From: Fenollaria sporofastidiosus
Lineage (GTDB): Bacteria; Bacillota; Clostridia; Tissierellales; Peptoniphilaceae
NCBI RefSeq assembly: GCF_943169635.2
Contig: NZ_OW968186.1
Location: 1,240,001 to 1,304,000 of the forward strand
Direction of reading: 5' to 3'
DNA length: 64,000 bases
In this document: positions 7,984 to 19,474 of the stretch, piece after piece
Layout of the letters: each line of letters starts with the position of its first letter
Numbering within the stretch: the first letter of the stretch is position 1
Position numbers and translations under genes: made by a program
Notes under the pieces: generated by a model
The model's input: only the letters and a program-made list of their open reading frames with translations
Databases searched by the model: none
What the model was told of the DNA's origin: nothing

Positions 7984-8872
7984 AGAAATGATAAACATAA
8001 TTAAAGATGGATTTAAGGGTATAATAAGACATTTCAGCATGGCATTCGCGTCAGTTATATCTATTCTTTCTGTGCTTTTAATTCTTGCATCGGTATTGAT
8101 TATAGTTTTGAGCGTAAATAAACTTGTTGGAGACACAAAAGAAAGGATTAACGAAGTAAAGGTATTTCTGCTTGATGGCGTTGATGATGAGGGCGTTAAA
8201 GATCTTGAAGCTAAAATTAAAGACATATCTGGAGTAAAAGAAGTAAAATTTATATCTAAAGAAGAAGGACTAGAAAGCATGTTTAAGGATTGGGAGAATA
8301 AAAGCTACTTGTTTGAAGAGTATAAAGAGGACAATCCACTTCCAAATGCTTTTAAAGTTACTGTAACTGATATTGAAAATATTAATGATGTGGCTAAAGC
8401 TATTGGCAATTTACCTGGAATAGAAATGGTTAGATACTTATCTGAAGAAGTAGTTAATCTATTGAAGATCTCTAAGTATATGCAAATTGGTGGCTTTGGA
8501 TTAGTAGTAGCTCTTATATTTATCTCGATATTCTTGATATCAAATACTATAAAGCTATCTATTAATTCAAGAAGAAAAGAGATAGAGATAATGAAGTATG
8601 TAGGCGCAACTAATAACTATATTACGGGACCATATGTATTTGAAGGCATATTGATTGGCCTTATAGCTTCTATACTTGCAATGCTGTTCTTAAAGTTTGC
8701 GTACACATATTTCTACTCATATCTAAATGGTTCAAGTAGTAATTTGTTTAGAAACGCACTAGTAAGCCCAGAAAGTATAATGAAAGATTTCGGTATAATC
8801 TTCATAACGCTAGGTGTAGGCATAGGTATATTAGGAAGCCTTAACTCACTAAAGAAATTATTGAAAGTTTAG
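7973..8872 (+). CDS. ftsX: Cell division protein FtsX
   Basis: Membrane partner of FtsE. About 300 residues: a cytoplasmic N-terminus, TM1 (ASVISILSVLLILASVLIIV), an extracellular domain with 'VKVFLLDGVDDEGVKDLE' and the 'KVTVTDIENINDVAKAIGNL' fold, then three TM helices (GFGLVVALIFISIFLIS, IGLIASILAMLFLKFAY and FGIIFITLGVGIGILGSL). I choose GTG 7973, preceded by GAAGGTGGG and overlapping the ftsE stop, over the earlier in-frame ATG at 7946, because MKFREMINIIKDGFKGI matches the family start. Confidence 0.93.
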   Translation: MKFREMINIIKDGFKGIIRHFSMAFASVISILSVLLILASVLIIVLSVNKLVGDTKERINEVKVFLLDGVDDEGVKDLEAKIKDISGVKEVKFISKEEGLESMFKDWENKSYLFEEYKEDNPLPNAFKVTVTDIENINDVAKAIGNLPGIEMVRYLSEEVVNLLKISKYMQIGGFGLVVALIFISIFLISNTIKLSINSRRKEIEIMKYVGATNNYITGPYVFEGILIGLIASILAMLFLKFAYTYFYSYLNGSSSNLFRNALVSPESIMKDFGIIFITLGVGIGILGSLNSLKKLLKV

Positions 8873-8880
8873 GTGATTAT

Positions 8881-9990
8881 TTGTTTAAAATAAAAATCGA
8901 TTCTTATTCTATTAATAATTGCTTTAAGTTTTCAAAGCGTCTTTGCAGCAGGCAAGTTAAAGAATAAGAAAAATATCGATAAAAATTAATGAAACTAAAA
9001 CTGAAATTAATATTAAGAAAAAGAGTCTAGCAGTGTATATAGCAAGATTTTAAAATATGGAAACAATATTTCTTCTATAAATCTAAGCATAAACAATCTA
9101 AATAAGTCGATAGAAGATACTGAGATTAAGATCAATCGAAAGAATGAAGAACTTCTTGACGCACAAGAAAGACTTAAAGAAAATGATTCCTTATTTAGAA
9201 AAGAATAAGAAGTATGTATATGAATACTGATGACAACTACATCACTGTATTACTTTCTTCAAAGTCACTTGACGATTACTTGTCTAAGAAGAATATGGTT
9301 CAAAGGATGGCTAAACGTGACAAGAAGCTTATAGAAAGTATTGAAAGCGAAGTAGACAATATAGTTGCATTGAAAACATCTTTAGAGTCACTAAAAACAT
9401 CACAAGTTGATAATAAAAATAAGTTATCTAGTCAAAAAGATGAAGTTTCAAAGCTAAAGGTTGAACAAGAAAAGCAATTTAAGATTCTACAAAACGATAT
9501 TGAAAAAGCTAAAAAGAGCTTAGCAAAGCTTGAGAAAGACTCAAGGAACCTTAGTGCACAAATATTAAAGTTGCAATCAAACACGAAAAAGTTTGTTGGT
9601 GGCAAGTTAGGATGGCCACTTCCTGGATACACAAGAATCAGCTCTCCATATGGCTACAGAACTCATCCTATATTAAAAATTACTAGATTGCATTCAGGTA
9701 TAGATATACCTGCTCCTAATGGAACAAATATAGTTTCTGCTGCAGATGGTGTAGTTATATTTGCAGGTAAGTATGGCGGCTATGGCAATTTGATTTTAGT
9801 TGACCACGGCGGCAAGATTGTCACAGGCTATGCTCACTGTTCTAGACTACTTAAGAGTAAGGGAGCTAAGGTTAGAAAAGGAGAAGCGGTAGCCAAGGTT
9901 GGATCAACAGGATTTTCAACTGGTGCGCATCTACATTTTGAAGTAAGAAAGAATGGTAATTTTACAAATCCTATAAATTGGGTTAGGTAG
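8881..9990 (+). CDS. PcsB/EnvC-like M23 peptidase with coiled coil (frameshifted)
   Basis: Secreted murein hydrolase, probably the enzyme that FtsEX controls. An N-terminal signal sequence (LILLIIALSFQSVFAAGK, about 8900-8955) and a long coiled coil (INNLNKSIEDTEIKINRKNE, then LDDYLSKKNMVQRMAKRDKK) precede a C-terminal LytM/M23 domain from about 9600. Zinc-site motifs seen are HSGIDIPAPNG, the GYAHCS region and HLHFEV. TTG 8881 follows AGGTGAT directly after ftsX. At least three indels break the first 330 bases; the peptidase domain itself is in one frame. Its position right after ftsEX supports the role. Confidence 0.87.
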
Positions 9991-10010
9991 TTTAAATATT
10001 GGAGGCAGAA

Positions 10011-11238
10011 ATGAAATTAAAGAAGACATTAATAACATTATTAGTGCTAGCATTATTCTTAGTAAGTAATCTTATTTCATATAATGTCGGCAGCACTAAT
10101 AATAAGACTGTCGATAAAAAGATAGTGGCTAAAAAAGAACTTGGAGAAAAACATAGTAATAAATTAAATGATGAGTATGTTTTAGAGAGAATTAATGAAG
10201 TCAAAAAGATGATCGACAAAAATTATTACAAAAATGCTGACGATTATGATGTTCTTATAGGCATGCTAAAGGGCGCTGTAAGCAGTTTAAATGACCCTTA
10301 CTCATATTATATGACGGAAGAAGAATATAAAAAGTTTAATGAGGAAACTGATGGAGAATTTGCAGGTCTTGGTATATATGTAAGCGGTTCAATAGATGAC
10401 AATCTAATTACTGTAGTCGCACCTATGAAGGGCACTCCTGCAGATAGAGCCGGATTGAAGACAGATGATAAGATTATAAAGATAAATGGTCAAGATTTTA
10501 CTGCTGACAAGATGGATGATGCAGTTAGCATAAATGAGGAAAACCAGGAGAAAAGGTTAAGATAACTATTCTTAGAAGAGATGAAAATGGAAAGGCTAAA
10601 TTCATAGACTTTGAGATAGTAAGAGATTATTAAAGTTCAAACAGTTTCGTCAAAATTGCTAAAAATAATATTGGATATATTCATATTACAGGTTTTGATA
10701 CTCCAACATATAACGACTTTAATAAGCAGTATAAAGAACTTAAAAACAAGGAATGTGTAAACTTATACTAGATTTAAGAAACAACCCTGGAGGACTACTA
10801 AGCACATCTACAGAGGTAGTAAATACATTTTTAGATGGCGGCTTGATAATGTATACACTTGATAAGCAAAATAATAAGCAAACTATAAATGCTACTAAGG
10901 GTGCTGACGATGTAAAAATAGCCGTGCTTGTAAATAAAGGATCCGCTTCAGCTTCAGAGATAGTTGCAGGTGCATTGAAAGATAGGAAGAGAGCTACTAT
11001 AATTGGTACTCAAACATTTGGTAAAGGCATTGTACAAACTGTATATAATATGCCAGATGGTGAAGGCTTAAAGCTTACAACAAGTGCATACTATACACCA
11101 AGTGGAGTTAATATACATGGAAAAGGCATAGCCCCAGATATTAACATAGAGCTAAATAAAGAAGTAAAATCGATATCTATAGACAATCTTAACAAAGATA
11201 ATCAAATACAAAAGGCTATAGAAATATTAAATAAATAG
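10011..11238 (+). CDS. ctpA: S41-family carboxy-terminal processing protease (frameshifted)
   Basis: Exported serine protease. An N-terminal membrane anchor (TLITLLVLALFLVSNLI), a dimerisation part with LNDPYSYYMTEEEY, a PDZ domain (GIYVSGSIDDNLITVV, GTPADRAGLKTDDKIIKING) and the catalytic core: LILDLRNNPGGLL, the serine in NKGSASASEIVAGALKD and the lysine in TFGKGIVQT. GGAGG lies 5 bases before the ATG at 10011. Frameshifts near 10550, 10630 and 10750 split it into pieces; each side reads as expected family sequence. It follows the M23 peptidase by 20 bases, so it may process wall-related proteins in the same operon. Confidence 0.9.
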
Positions 11239-11248
11239 GAGTAAAGAC

Positions 11249-11506
11249 ATGGCAAAAGAATTTGAATACGAAATATTAGAACAACTAGGAGAATTTTCCA
11301 ACAATGGAAAAGGCATGATTAAAGAAGTAAATATCATTTCTTGGAATGGTGCTGATGGTAAAGTTGATATAAGAAACTGGAGAGAAGATCATAGCAGAAT
11401 GGGCAAAGGTATATCTCTAACACATGAAGAGGCAAGAAGATTAAGAGATTTATTAAATGATATAGACTTAGGTTCAGATGATGAATCTAATGATGAAGAA
11501 ATATAA
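11249..11506 (+). CDS. PC4/YdbC-family ssDNA-binding protein
   Basis: 85 residues resembling the PC4 (p15) coactivator-like family, called YdbC in Firmicutes, whose members bind single-stranded nucleic acids. Core motifs: KEVNIISWNGADGKVDIRNW and GISLTHEEARRLRDLL, ending in an acidic tail. GGAGTAAAG precedes the ATG. It sits 10 bases after ctpA and 9 bases before the lipoprotein gene. Confidence 0.82.
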   Translation: MAKEFEYEILEQLGEFSNNGKGMIKEVNIISWNGADGKVDIRNWREDHSRMGKGISLTHEEARRLRDLLNDIDLGSDDESNDEEI

Positions 11507-11515
11507 GATATATAG

Positions 11516-13105
11516 ATGAAAAAATATATATCGTTATTTGCTATACTCATCTCAATATTAATACTTAGTGCTTGCTCTAACGGTCCACTATTTATTAAAG
11601 ATAGTGACAAGCGTTATGGCTTTGATGATATTGACACTCCAATAAATGACACAGAGGAGCTTGAATTAAGTGAGAATGCAGAGATTTCTTTTGTACTAAG
11701 GAAGATTAATTACTTAAAAGAAATCAATGTGCAAAACGATAGAGTAGAATTTGATAAAAACGATAGTTCATTATTAAGCATGGTTATTAAGCCATGCTTA
11801 ACTGATGATATAGAGGTTTCTTCAGTAGTATATAAAAAGGGTAAGTTTCATATCTTGCTCAAGTCTAAGAAGAACTCAAAAAAGGTCTGTACTCCTTATA
11901 TTAGTATCAAACTTCTTAACAAGCTTCCAGATGATATAGAAGCTGACGATTTTGTCATTGATAAGGAAAACATTAAAACTATTGATATAAAATATACCAA
12001 GGATAACGCAATTAACTATGTAAAACAAAAGTACAATTTGATTGCAAACACACCAGATTCTGCAGACCTTATATACAGATAAAGCTATATGGTTAATTAA
12101 GTATAAGTTTGTATATGATAAGAATGATTATGAGCATCCAATTAAAATATCAACATTAACTTTGATGCCAATCAGGGTAGAGTGTTATCGGTTAATGAAG
12201 AGGATATATCTAAGTTTATTGATAATGGAACTATTTTGCTCTTAACACAAAGTCTGCTTTCTACTACAACAAAAACTTGACAACAATAATAATATTTACA
12301 TCTTTGATATTAAAATAAAGAGTCTAAGAAGATAATGTCTTTTGATGGATCGATAAAATCCATATATAAAAATAATGGTAATGACGATATACTAATTAAC
12401 TTTAAAGATAGCTCTTCTAAGCTTAGAAGCGTTGTTTATTTTAAGAATAAAAAGAGTTTAAGTTTATAAATTACAAAGATGACTTAGATATTGTAGATGC
12501 AAACTTCAAGGGTAGTGATACTTTGCTTATAGTTAGCAAGGGAAGCATCAATGAAACAAAGATATTAGAACTTGATATTAATGATGAGAACTACATGAAC
12601 TTATTTAGCGCTGAAGACAATATTATCAGAGCATCATACATTGGCGGATACTATGTTTACTTATCAAAGTACGATGTAAATCAAATGTTATACATTACAA
12701 AAGATTTCGAAGATTATGACTTTATAGATGAGGTAGAAAATTATTACTATAGTGATGAAAACTCCTTTGTATATAGGAATGATAATGAAATAGAAGGAGT
12801 AAGTTTATATGTATATAATCTTAATGAGAGATTTTATAAGAAGCTTATAAAGGAGATTACTTGTATATAGATAAGATTAATGATAAGTATATACTTGCTA
12901 AAAAGATACAAAGGCAGAGACTTATGATTTATTATCATGCAAATTGGATAATAATTTTAAGGAAGAGTTTTATTTAAAATGTTGACAATCTTAATCTATA
13001 TTTAACAAACGATTTAAAGAAACTTTTAAGAGCACTAAGGTAATAGATAAGAATTATACAAAGAACATTATTTACGAGATAAATATTAGTAAAGGTGAAG
13101 AATAG
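11516..13105 (+). CDS. Uncharacterised lipoprotein (frameshifted)
   Basis: I do not recognise the family. The N-terminus is a clear lipoprotein signal: [18 protein letters not shown] followed by the lipobox LSAC, so the mature protein would be membrane-anchored outside the cell. After rebuilding about five frameshifts (near 12070, 12250, 12325, 12460 and 12870-12990) the product is about 530 residues. The C-terminal half (12460-13100) is rich in aromatic beta-strand-like segments ([29 protein letters not shown]-like repeats), which would suit a beta-propeller, but this is only a guess. The last codons end in TAG that shares its G with the uvrB GTG. It lies within the ftsEX-peptidase-uvr unit. 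Confidence 0.7.
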
Positions 13106-15072
13106 TGAAGTTTAAATTAAAGTCAGATTATAAAGCAACTGGGCATCAGCCTAAGGCTATCGATTCATTAGCTAAAGGCATTGAACAAGGTTATAAAGAT
13201 CAAGTTTTGCTAGGCGTAACGGGTTCTGGTAAAACTTTTACTATGGCCAATATTATAGAAAAGACGCAAAGGCCTGCACTAGTAATCGCGCACAATAAAA
13301 CCCTTGCGTATCAATTATATAGTGAGTTTAAAGAATTCTTTCCAGAGAATTCTGTTGAGTTTTTTATAAGTTACTATGATTACTATCAACCAGAGGCTTA
13401 CGTTGCATCTACTGACACATACATTGCAAAGGATAGTCAGATAAATGATGATATAGATGAGCTTAGGCACTCTGCAACAGCTGCTTTATTTGAACGTAAA
13501 GACGTAATTATAGTTGCATCAGTTTCGTGTATATATGGCTTAGGAGACCCTATTGACTATGAGAAATTGATGGTTTCTTTAAGACCGCAAATGCAAATTT
13601 CAAGAGACGATGTAATTAAGAAACTAATCAGTATACAGTATGTCAGAAATGATCTTAATTTTATAAGAGGCACCTTTAGAGTCAGAGGAGATATACTGGA
13701 TATCTTTCCAGCATCAGAAAAGACCAATGCTTTTAGAATAGAGTTCTTTGGAGATGAGATAGATAAGATACTTGAGATTGACTCATTAACTGGAGAGATT
13801 GTAGGTACTAGAGTGCACGTATCAATCTTCCCAGCATCACACTATGCGACAACTGATGATAAAATTAAGAATGCGATTGAGAGCATAAAACTAGAGCTAG
13901 ATGATAGACTTAAGTGGCTACACGAGCAAGGTAAACTCGTTGAAGAACAAAGACTTAAAGAAAGAACTAACTATGACTTAGAAATGCTTAACGAAATCGG
14001 CTTTTGCTCAGGTATAGAAAACTATTCTAGACACTTATCACAAAGAAAGCCTGGATCAAGACCATATACTTTGATAGACTACTTTCCAAAGAATTTCATA
14101 ACTTTTATAGATGAGTCGCATGTAAGTGTGCCACAAATAAGGGCGATGTACGAGGGAGACAGATCTAGAAAGACTTCATTGGTTGATTATGGCTTTAGAC
14201 TTCCAAGTGCACTAGACAACAGACCTTTAAAGTTTACTGAGTTTGAGTCTATGATGAATCAGGTGATATATGTTAGCGCTACACCTGCACAATATGAGAT
14301 TGATAAGTCTAAAAATACAGTTGAGCAAGTAATAAGACCTACTGGCTTACTTGACCCAATCATTGAAGTTAGACCTACTAAAGGTCAAATTGATGACTTA
14401 ATAAAAGAAATTAAGATTAGAGCAAAGAAAGATGAGAGAGTTTTAATAACAACCCTTACTAAGAAGATGGCTGAGGACTTAACAAAATACCTAGAGGAGC
14501 TTGGCATAGCAGTTACTTATATGCATTCTGACGTTACAGCCATAGATAGAATGCAGATAATTAAAGACTTAAGAGAGAAGAAGTATGACTGCTTGGTTGG
14601 TATAAACCTACTTAGGGAAGGACTTGACTTACCTGAAGTTTCCTTGGTAGCAATACTTGATGCAGATAAGGAAGGCTTTTTGCGTAGTGAAACATCATTA
14701 GTTCAAACAGCAGGTAGAACAGCTAGAAATGCCAACGGACTTGTAATAATGTACGCTGATACCATCACTAAGTCCATGGAAAACGCAATAAATGAGACCG
14801 CAAGAAGAAGAAAGATACAAAGTAAGTATAATGAAGAAAACCATATAACTCCAAAGACTATTAAGAAGTCGATTAGAGATGTAATTGAAGTAACTAAGGC
14901 TATGGATGATGGTGAAAAATATACTTATAGTACTAAGGGCGTACAAGATAAGATTAATAAATTAAAGAAAAAGATGAACAAGGCGGCAAAGGATCTTAAT
15001 TTTGAAGATGCTGCTAAGTATAGAGATATGATAGAAGAGTTGAAGAAGGAGGAACTATTCATTGGAGAATAA
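13105..15072 (+). CDS. uvrB: UvrABC system protein B
   Basis: DNA-damage-recognition helicase of nucleotide excision repair. Its 655 residues are full length and intact. Seen: Walker [17 protein letters not shown], the beta-hairpin region [18 protein letters not shown], helicase motif [42 protein letters not shown] and a C-terminal UVR motif for UvrC ([20 protein letters not shown]). The GTG start overlaps the lipoprotein stop by one base and follows AAAGGTGAAG. The end overlaps uvrA. Confidence 0.97.
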   Translation: MKFKLKSDYKATGHQPKAIDSLAKGIEQGYKDQVLLGVTGSGKTFTMANIIEKTQRPALVIAHNKTLAYQLYSEFKEFFPENSVEFFISYYDYYQPEAYVASTDTYIAKDSQINDDIDELRHSATAALFERKDVIIVASVSCIYGLGDPIDYEKLMVSLRPQMQISRDDVIKKLISIQYVRNDLNFIRGTFRVRGDILDIFPASEKTNAFRIEFFGDEIDKILEIDSLTGEIVGTRVHVSIFPASHYATTDDKIKNAIESIKLELDDRLKWLHEQGKLVEEQRLKERTNYDLEMLNEIGFCSGIENYSRHLSQRKPGSRPYTLIDYFPKNFITFIDESHVSVPQIRAMYEGDRSRKTSLVDYGFRLPSALDNRPLKFTEFESMMNQVIYVSATPAQYEIDKSKNTVEQVIRPTGLLDPIIEVRPTKGQIDDLIKEIKIRAKKDERVLITTLTKKMAEDLTKYLEELGIAVTYMHSDVTAIDRMQIIKDLREKKYDCLVGINLLREGLDLPEVSLVAILDADKEGFLRSETSLVQTAGRTARNANGLVIMYADTITKSMENAINETARRRKIQSKYNEENHITPKTIKKSIRDVIEVTKAMDDGEKYTYSTKGVQDKINKLKKKMNKAAKDLNFEDAAKYRDMIEELKKEELFIGE

Positions 15073-17902
15073 AATAATTGTTAGAGGTGCCAATGAAAAT
15101 AATTTAAAGAATTTAGATATTGAGATACCGAGAAATAAATTCGTAGTTATAACTGGACTTTCTGGATCTGGTAAGTCTTCGCTTGCTTTTGACACGATAT
15201 ATGCTGAAGGACAAAGAAGGTACGTAGAGAGTCTTTCCAGCTATGCGAGAATGTTCTTAGGCAATACTACTAAACCAAATGTTGAGTTTATAAGTGGACT
15301 TAGTCCATCCATATCCATAGATCAAAAGACTACAAGCAATAACCCAAGATCGACAGTAGGTACGGTTACTGAAATTTATGATTATCTAAGACTTTTATAC
15401 GCAAGAGTAGGACAGATATATTGTCCTAGTTGTGGCAAGAAGATTACATCACAAACTATTGATCAAATTGCAGATATAATCATGAGTCATAAAGAAGGAC
15501 AAAAGATTTATGTATTAGCACCAATCGTTAGAGGACAAAAAGGACAACATAAAAAAATTTTAGAACAAATACAAAAAGACGGCTTTGTGAGATATATCTT
15601 AGATGGAGAAATGCACGACATTACTGATATGCCTGAGATAGATAAGAACAAAAAGCATGACATAGACATAGTTATAGATAGACTAGTTATAAAAGATGGT
15701 ATATTATCTAGATTAACTGGTTCACTTGAAACAGCAACACATTATTCTAATGGACTTGTAAAGATAAACTATCTAGATTTGTATGAAAAGTCTTATTCTA
15801 CTAAGTATGCATGCATTGACTGCGGGATATCATTTGATGAGCTATCAACAAGATTATTTTCATTTAATAGTCCTTTTGGCATGTGTGAAAGGTGCAATGG
15901 ACTTGGATACTTTAGAAGTATTGACAAGGATTTAGTTATACCAGATTATTCTTTATCGTTAGAAGAAGGCGTTATAGAGCCATTTAAGAGCGCAAAAAAA
16001 GGCACTTACTATTATAAGATATTTAAGTTTATACTAGATAAATATAATTTTAAAGAAGATGAGCCATTTACTAAAGCGCCTAAAAAGATGATTGACGATA
16101 TATTAAATGGAACTGATTATAATGTAAAGTTTAAATACCATTCATTGTTTACAAAAACATCAAAAGATTTCAACAAGAAGTGGCCAGGTGTTTTATCTGT
16201 CATGATGGATAGATTAACAAATTCTATGTCTCAAGCAATTAGAGATAACACTGAAGAATATGTAGAAGAAGTTGAATGCCCAGAGTGTCATGGAGCAAGA
16301 CTAAAGAATGAAGCACTTGCAGTTAGAGTTGGTGACTTAAACATATATGAATTCACACAGCTTAGCATAAAAGATGAGCTAGAATATATAAATAATTTAA
16401 AGCTAAATGATACAGAAGCGAAAATTGCCGAACAGATACTTATTGAAATTAAAAAGAGACTTTCATTCTTAATAACTGTTGGTCTTGACTACTTAAATCT
16501 TTCAAGAATGGCTAAGACGCTATCAGGTGGCGAAGCACAAAGAATAAGGCTTGCAACACAGATAGGATCAGCCCTAGTTGGTGTTATATATGTTTTGGAC
16601 GAGCCATCCATAGGTTTACATCAAAGAGATAATTTAAAGCTAATACAGGCACTTAGAGAGCTAACAGATGCAGGAAATACTTTACTTGTTGTCGAGCACG
16701 ACGAAGAGATTATGCATCATTGTGATGAGATTATAGATATTGGACCAGGCGCAGGCATTCATGGCGGAGAGCTTGTTGTTCAAGGCAATATAAAGAAAGT
16801 TATGAAGTGCAAAAAATCAATTACGGGCGATTATTTATCAGGCAGAAAGAAGATCCCTGTAAAGGATGAATACAGAAAAAGTGATAAAAATAATATCTTG
16901 AAAGTTATAGGAGCTAGCGAAAACAACCTTAAAAATATAGATATTTTAGTGCCATTAAGTGAGTTTGTTACTGTTACAGGTGTATCTGGCTCTGGAAAAT
17001 CAACACTTGTAAACGACATTATATATAAATCTCTTGCTCAAAAGATAAATAAATCAAAGTATAAGCCAGGTAAGAGAAAAGCTGTTGAAGGCATTGAAAA
17101 TATAGATAAGGTTGTAGTAATTGATCAAAGCCCAATAGGCAGAACACCAAGATCAAATCCTGCGACATATACTGGCACTTTTGATCTTATAAGAGATGTC
17201 TTTGCCATGACTCAAGAGGCAAAGATGAGGGGCTATGAAAAGGGTAGATTCTCTTTCAATGTGAAAGGCGGTCGCTGTGAAGCATGTAAGGGCGATGGTA
17301 TATTAAAGGTTGAGATGCATTTCTTACCAGATGTCTATGTACCTTGCGAGGTATGTAAAGGTAAGAGATACAATAGAGAAACTCTTGAAGTTAAGTTTAA
17401 AGATAAAACAATTGCCGACGTACTAGATATGACAGTTGAAGAGGGACTTAAATTTTTTGAAAATCAACCGCGTATTGCAAAGAAACTACAAACGCTTTAT
17501 GATGTAGGACTTGGATATATTAAGATCGGACAAAGTTCAACAGAATTATCTGGCGGTGAAGCTCAAAGGGTTAAGCTTGCTACAGAGCTTTCGAAGAAGT
17601 CAACTGGTAGAACTATATATATACTTGATGAACCAACAACAGGTCTACATTCACATGATGTTGCTAAGTTAATAAAAGTTTTAAACACCTTAGTTGACCA
17701 AAATAACTCTGTACTTGTTATAGAACACAACTTAGACGTAATAAAACAATCTGATTATATAATAGACCTTGGACCAGAAGGCGGAGATATGGGTGGAACA
17801 GTTGTTGCGACAGGTACACCTATCGAAGTAGCCCAAAATGAAAATTCATATACTGGAAAATTCTTGAAAGATATATTTATAAAGGAAGGAAAGCTAGATT
17901 AG
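15062..17902 (+). CDS. uvrA: UvrABC system protein A
   Basis: Damage-sensing ABC ATPase of nucleotide excision repair, 946 residues. Two ABC modules: Walker [15 protein letters not shown] and [14 protein letters not shown]; signatures [15 protein letters not shown] and [15 protein letters not shown]. Zinc motifs: [15 protein letters not shown] with [20 protein letters not shown] with CEVCKGK. The TTG start at 15062 overlaps uvrB by 11 bases and is preceded by AAGGAGG. No frameshift is seen. Confidence 0.97.
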   Translation: MENKIIVRGANENNLKNLDIEIPRNKFVVITGLSGSGKSSLAFDTIYAEGQRRYVESLSSYARMFLGNTTKPNVEFISGLSPSISIDQKTTSNNPRSTVGTVTEIYDYLRLLYARVGQIYCPSCGKKITSQTIDQIADIIMSHKEGQKIYVLAPIVRGQKGQHKKILEQIQKDGFVRYILDGEMHDITDMPEIDKNKKHDIDIVIDRLVIKDGILSRLTGSLETATHYSNGLVKINYLDLYEKSYSTKYACIDCGISFDELSTRLFSFNSPFGMCERCNGLGYFRSIDKDLVIPDYSLSLEEGVIEPFKSAKKGTYYYKIFKFILDKYNFKEDEPFTKAPKKMIDDILNGTDYNVKFKYHSLFTKTSKDFNKKWPGVLSVMMDRLTNSMSQAIRDNTEEYVEEVECPECHGARLKNEALAVRVGDLNIYEFTQLSIKDELEYINNLKLNDTEAKIAEQILIEIKKRLSFLITVGLDYLNLSRMAKTLSGGEAQRIRLATQIGSALVGVIYVLDEPSIGLHQRDNLKLIQALRELTDAGNTLLVVEHDEEIMHHCDEIIDIGPGAGIHGGELVVQGNIKKVMKCKKSITGDYLSGRKKIPVKDEYRKSDKNNILKVIGASENNLKNIDILVPLSEFVTVTGVSGSGKSTLVNDIIYKSLAQKINKSKYKPGKRKAVEGIENIDKVVVIDQSPIGRTPRSNPATYTGTFDLIRDVFAMTQEAKMRGYEKGRFSFNVKGGRCEACKGDGILKVEMHFLPDVYVPCEVCKGKRYNRETLEVKFKDKTIADVLDMTVEEGLKFFENQPRIAKKLQTLYDVGLGYIKIGQSSTELSGGEAQRVKLATELSKKSTGRTIYILDEPTTGLHSHDVAKLIKVLNTLVDQNNSVLVIEHNLDVIKQSDYIIDLGPEGGDMGGTVVATGTPIEVAQNENSYTGKFLKDIFIKEGKLD

Positions 17903-17948
17903 ATTAAATCAGAGGACTATAGGGTATATTACTAATACGGAGGTATTT

Positions 17949-18749
17949 ATGAAAAGAAACTTTCTTAAAATATAATAATATTCTTATTAGTTCAAATATT
18001 TTCTTGCAACTTGTAAATGTTAAAGCAATATCTAAGCCTGAGCATAGTTTTGTTAAAGATGGAGCAAATATTATCTCACAAGATACAGTTGATTATATTA
18101 ATGAAACTAATGAGAAGATGAAGGACTATGGCAGTCAAGTCGCTGTATTGACGCTCGATAGTTTGAACGGTAGAGATATAGAATCTCTTTCGAACAAAGT
18201 ATTTAGAGATTGGGGCATAGGAGACAAGAAAAAGAACAACGGAGTACTTTTACTTGTTAGTTTAAACGACAGGCAAGTAAGAATTGAAGTTGGTTATGGT
18301 CTTGAAGGCGCAATAAATGATGCTAGAGCTGGTAGAATAATAAGAAATATAATTAGACCAAACTTTCAAAATAAAGATTATGATAAAGGAATTAGAGATG
18401 CCTTCGATAGTATCATTTATTATATAGGCAAGGAATATAATGTAGTGTTTCAAGATATAGATATTAATAAATTGGAACATGCGGATGATGATTATATAAG
18501 TATACCTATAATAATATTTGCGATAATTATTTTATACTTTTAACATCTAGACTCAATAGATATAGATATATCTTTGGTAGAAGAGGTAGAATGTTTAGAA
18601 GGCGTAGAGGCATTTTTGATGACGATGATCCATTTGGAGGCTTCTTCGGAGGATCAGGAGGGTCTGGTGGATTTGGTGGCTTCGGTGAGTCCGGCGGAGG
18701 CTTTGGAGGAGGCTCCTCTGGAGGAGGTGGAGCATCAGGTTCTTGGTAA
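17949..18749 (+). CDS. TPM-domain protein with glycine-rich tail (frameshifted)
   Basis: Exported membrane-anchored protein of the TPM_phosphatase family (YgcG-like). After a signal segment broken by an indel near 17970, the TPM domain reads PEHSFVKDGANIIS, SQVAVLTLDSLNGRDIE, WGIGDKKKNNGVLLL and IEVGYGLEGAINDARAGRII. Then a TM helix (IPIIIFAIIILYF) and, one frame over, an Arg-rich stretch and a Gly/Ser-rich C-terminus ending in GASGSW. The break near 18540 lies in a T run. CGGAGGT precedes the ATG. lemA follows at once; LemA and TPM proteins are often paired. Confidence 0.85.
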
Positions 18750-18772
18750 ATTTTAGATAAAGGAGAATTGAA

Positions 18773-19351
18773 ATGGAAGAAAAAAGACAAAGAAGAGGTA
18801 GATTTTCACCACTTTTAATTATACTAGGAATAGTAATTGCATTAGGTGGTTTGATAGCATTTAAGTATAATGGCCTAGTTAACAAACAGGAGAACGTTAA
18901 TAAAACTTGGGCAGAAGTTCAAACTCAATATCAAAGGAGAGCTGATCTTATACCAAACTTAGTTGAAACAGTTAAGGGCTATGCAAAACACGAAGAGGAA
19001 ACACTTGAAAATATAGCTAAACTTAGAAGTGGATATACAGATGCAAAAACACCTGAAGATTATGAAAAGCTTGATACAGAACTAGCAAAGAATATTAACA
19101 TTGTTGTAGAAAACTATCCAGATTTAAAAGCTAATGAAAATTTCCTAAGTTTACAAGACGAACTTGCAGGAACTGAAAACAGGATAGCAGTTGCTAGACG
19201 CGACTTTAATAATGAAGCTACAGAGTTTAATAAATCTGTTAGGACTTTTCCTAACAATATCTTTGCATCAATCTTAGGTTTTGATAAGTTTAAAACATTC
19301 GAGGCTCAAGCAGGAGCAGAGAACGCGCCAAGCGTTAATTTTGGCAAATAA
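18773..19351 (+). CDS. lemA: LemA family protein
   Basis: 192 residues. One N-terminal TM helix (FSPLLIILGIVIALGGLIAF), then the helical LemA core with WAEVQTQYQRRADLIPNLVE, TVKGYAKHEEETLENI, ENRIAVARRDFNNEATEFN and a C-terminal FPNNIFASILGF. Exact function is unknown in the family. AAAGGAG precedes the ATG and a terminator follows, so it ends the TPM-lemA unit. No frameshift. Confidence 0.93.
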   Translation: MEEKRQRRGRFSPLLIILGIVIALGGLIAFKYNGLVNKQENVNKTWAEVQTQYQRRADLIPNLVETVKGYAKHEEETLENIAKLRSGYTDAKTPEDYEKLDTELAKNINIVVENYPDLKANENFLSLQDELAGTENRIAVARRDFNNEATEFNKSVRTFPNNIFASILGFDKFKTFEAQAGAENAPSVNFGK

Positions 19352-19357
19352 TCCAGT

Positions 19358-19388
19358 AAAAGTCAAACTTTGACTATGTTTGACTTTT
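19358..19388 (+). terminator. Terminator after lemA
   Basis: AAAAGTCAAAC and GTTTGACTTTT form an 11-bp perfect stem with a 9-base loop, ending in a short T tract. It separates lemA from tig. Confidence 0.85.
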
Positions 19389-19413
19389 ATTGTGTATTTA
19401 AGTAAAATATTTA

Positions 19414-19442
19414 TTTACTTATAACGATATTAGTGATATAAT
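19414..19442 (+). promoter_or_regulatory. Probable promoter of tig-clpP-clpX
   Basis: TTTACT, 17 bases, TATAAT. The -10 box is perfect and lies between the lemA terminator and tig; the -35 box is a partial match. Confidence 0.6.
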
Positions 19443-19474
19443 AACAACATAAGTAATTTTAAGGAGTGAATTAA

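Noticed and set aside
18527..18790. Proline-rich frame on the minus strand
   Set aside because: It mirrors the glycine-rich tail of the TPM protein.
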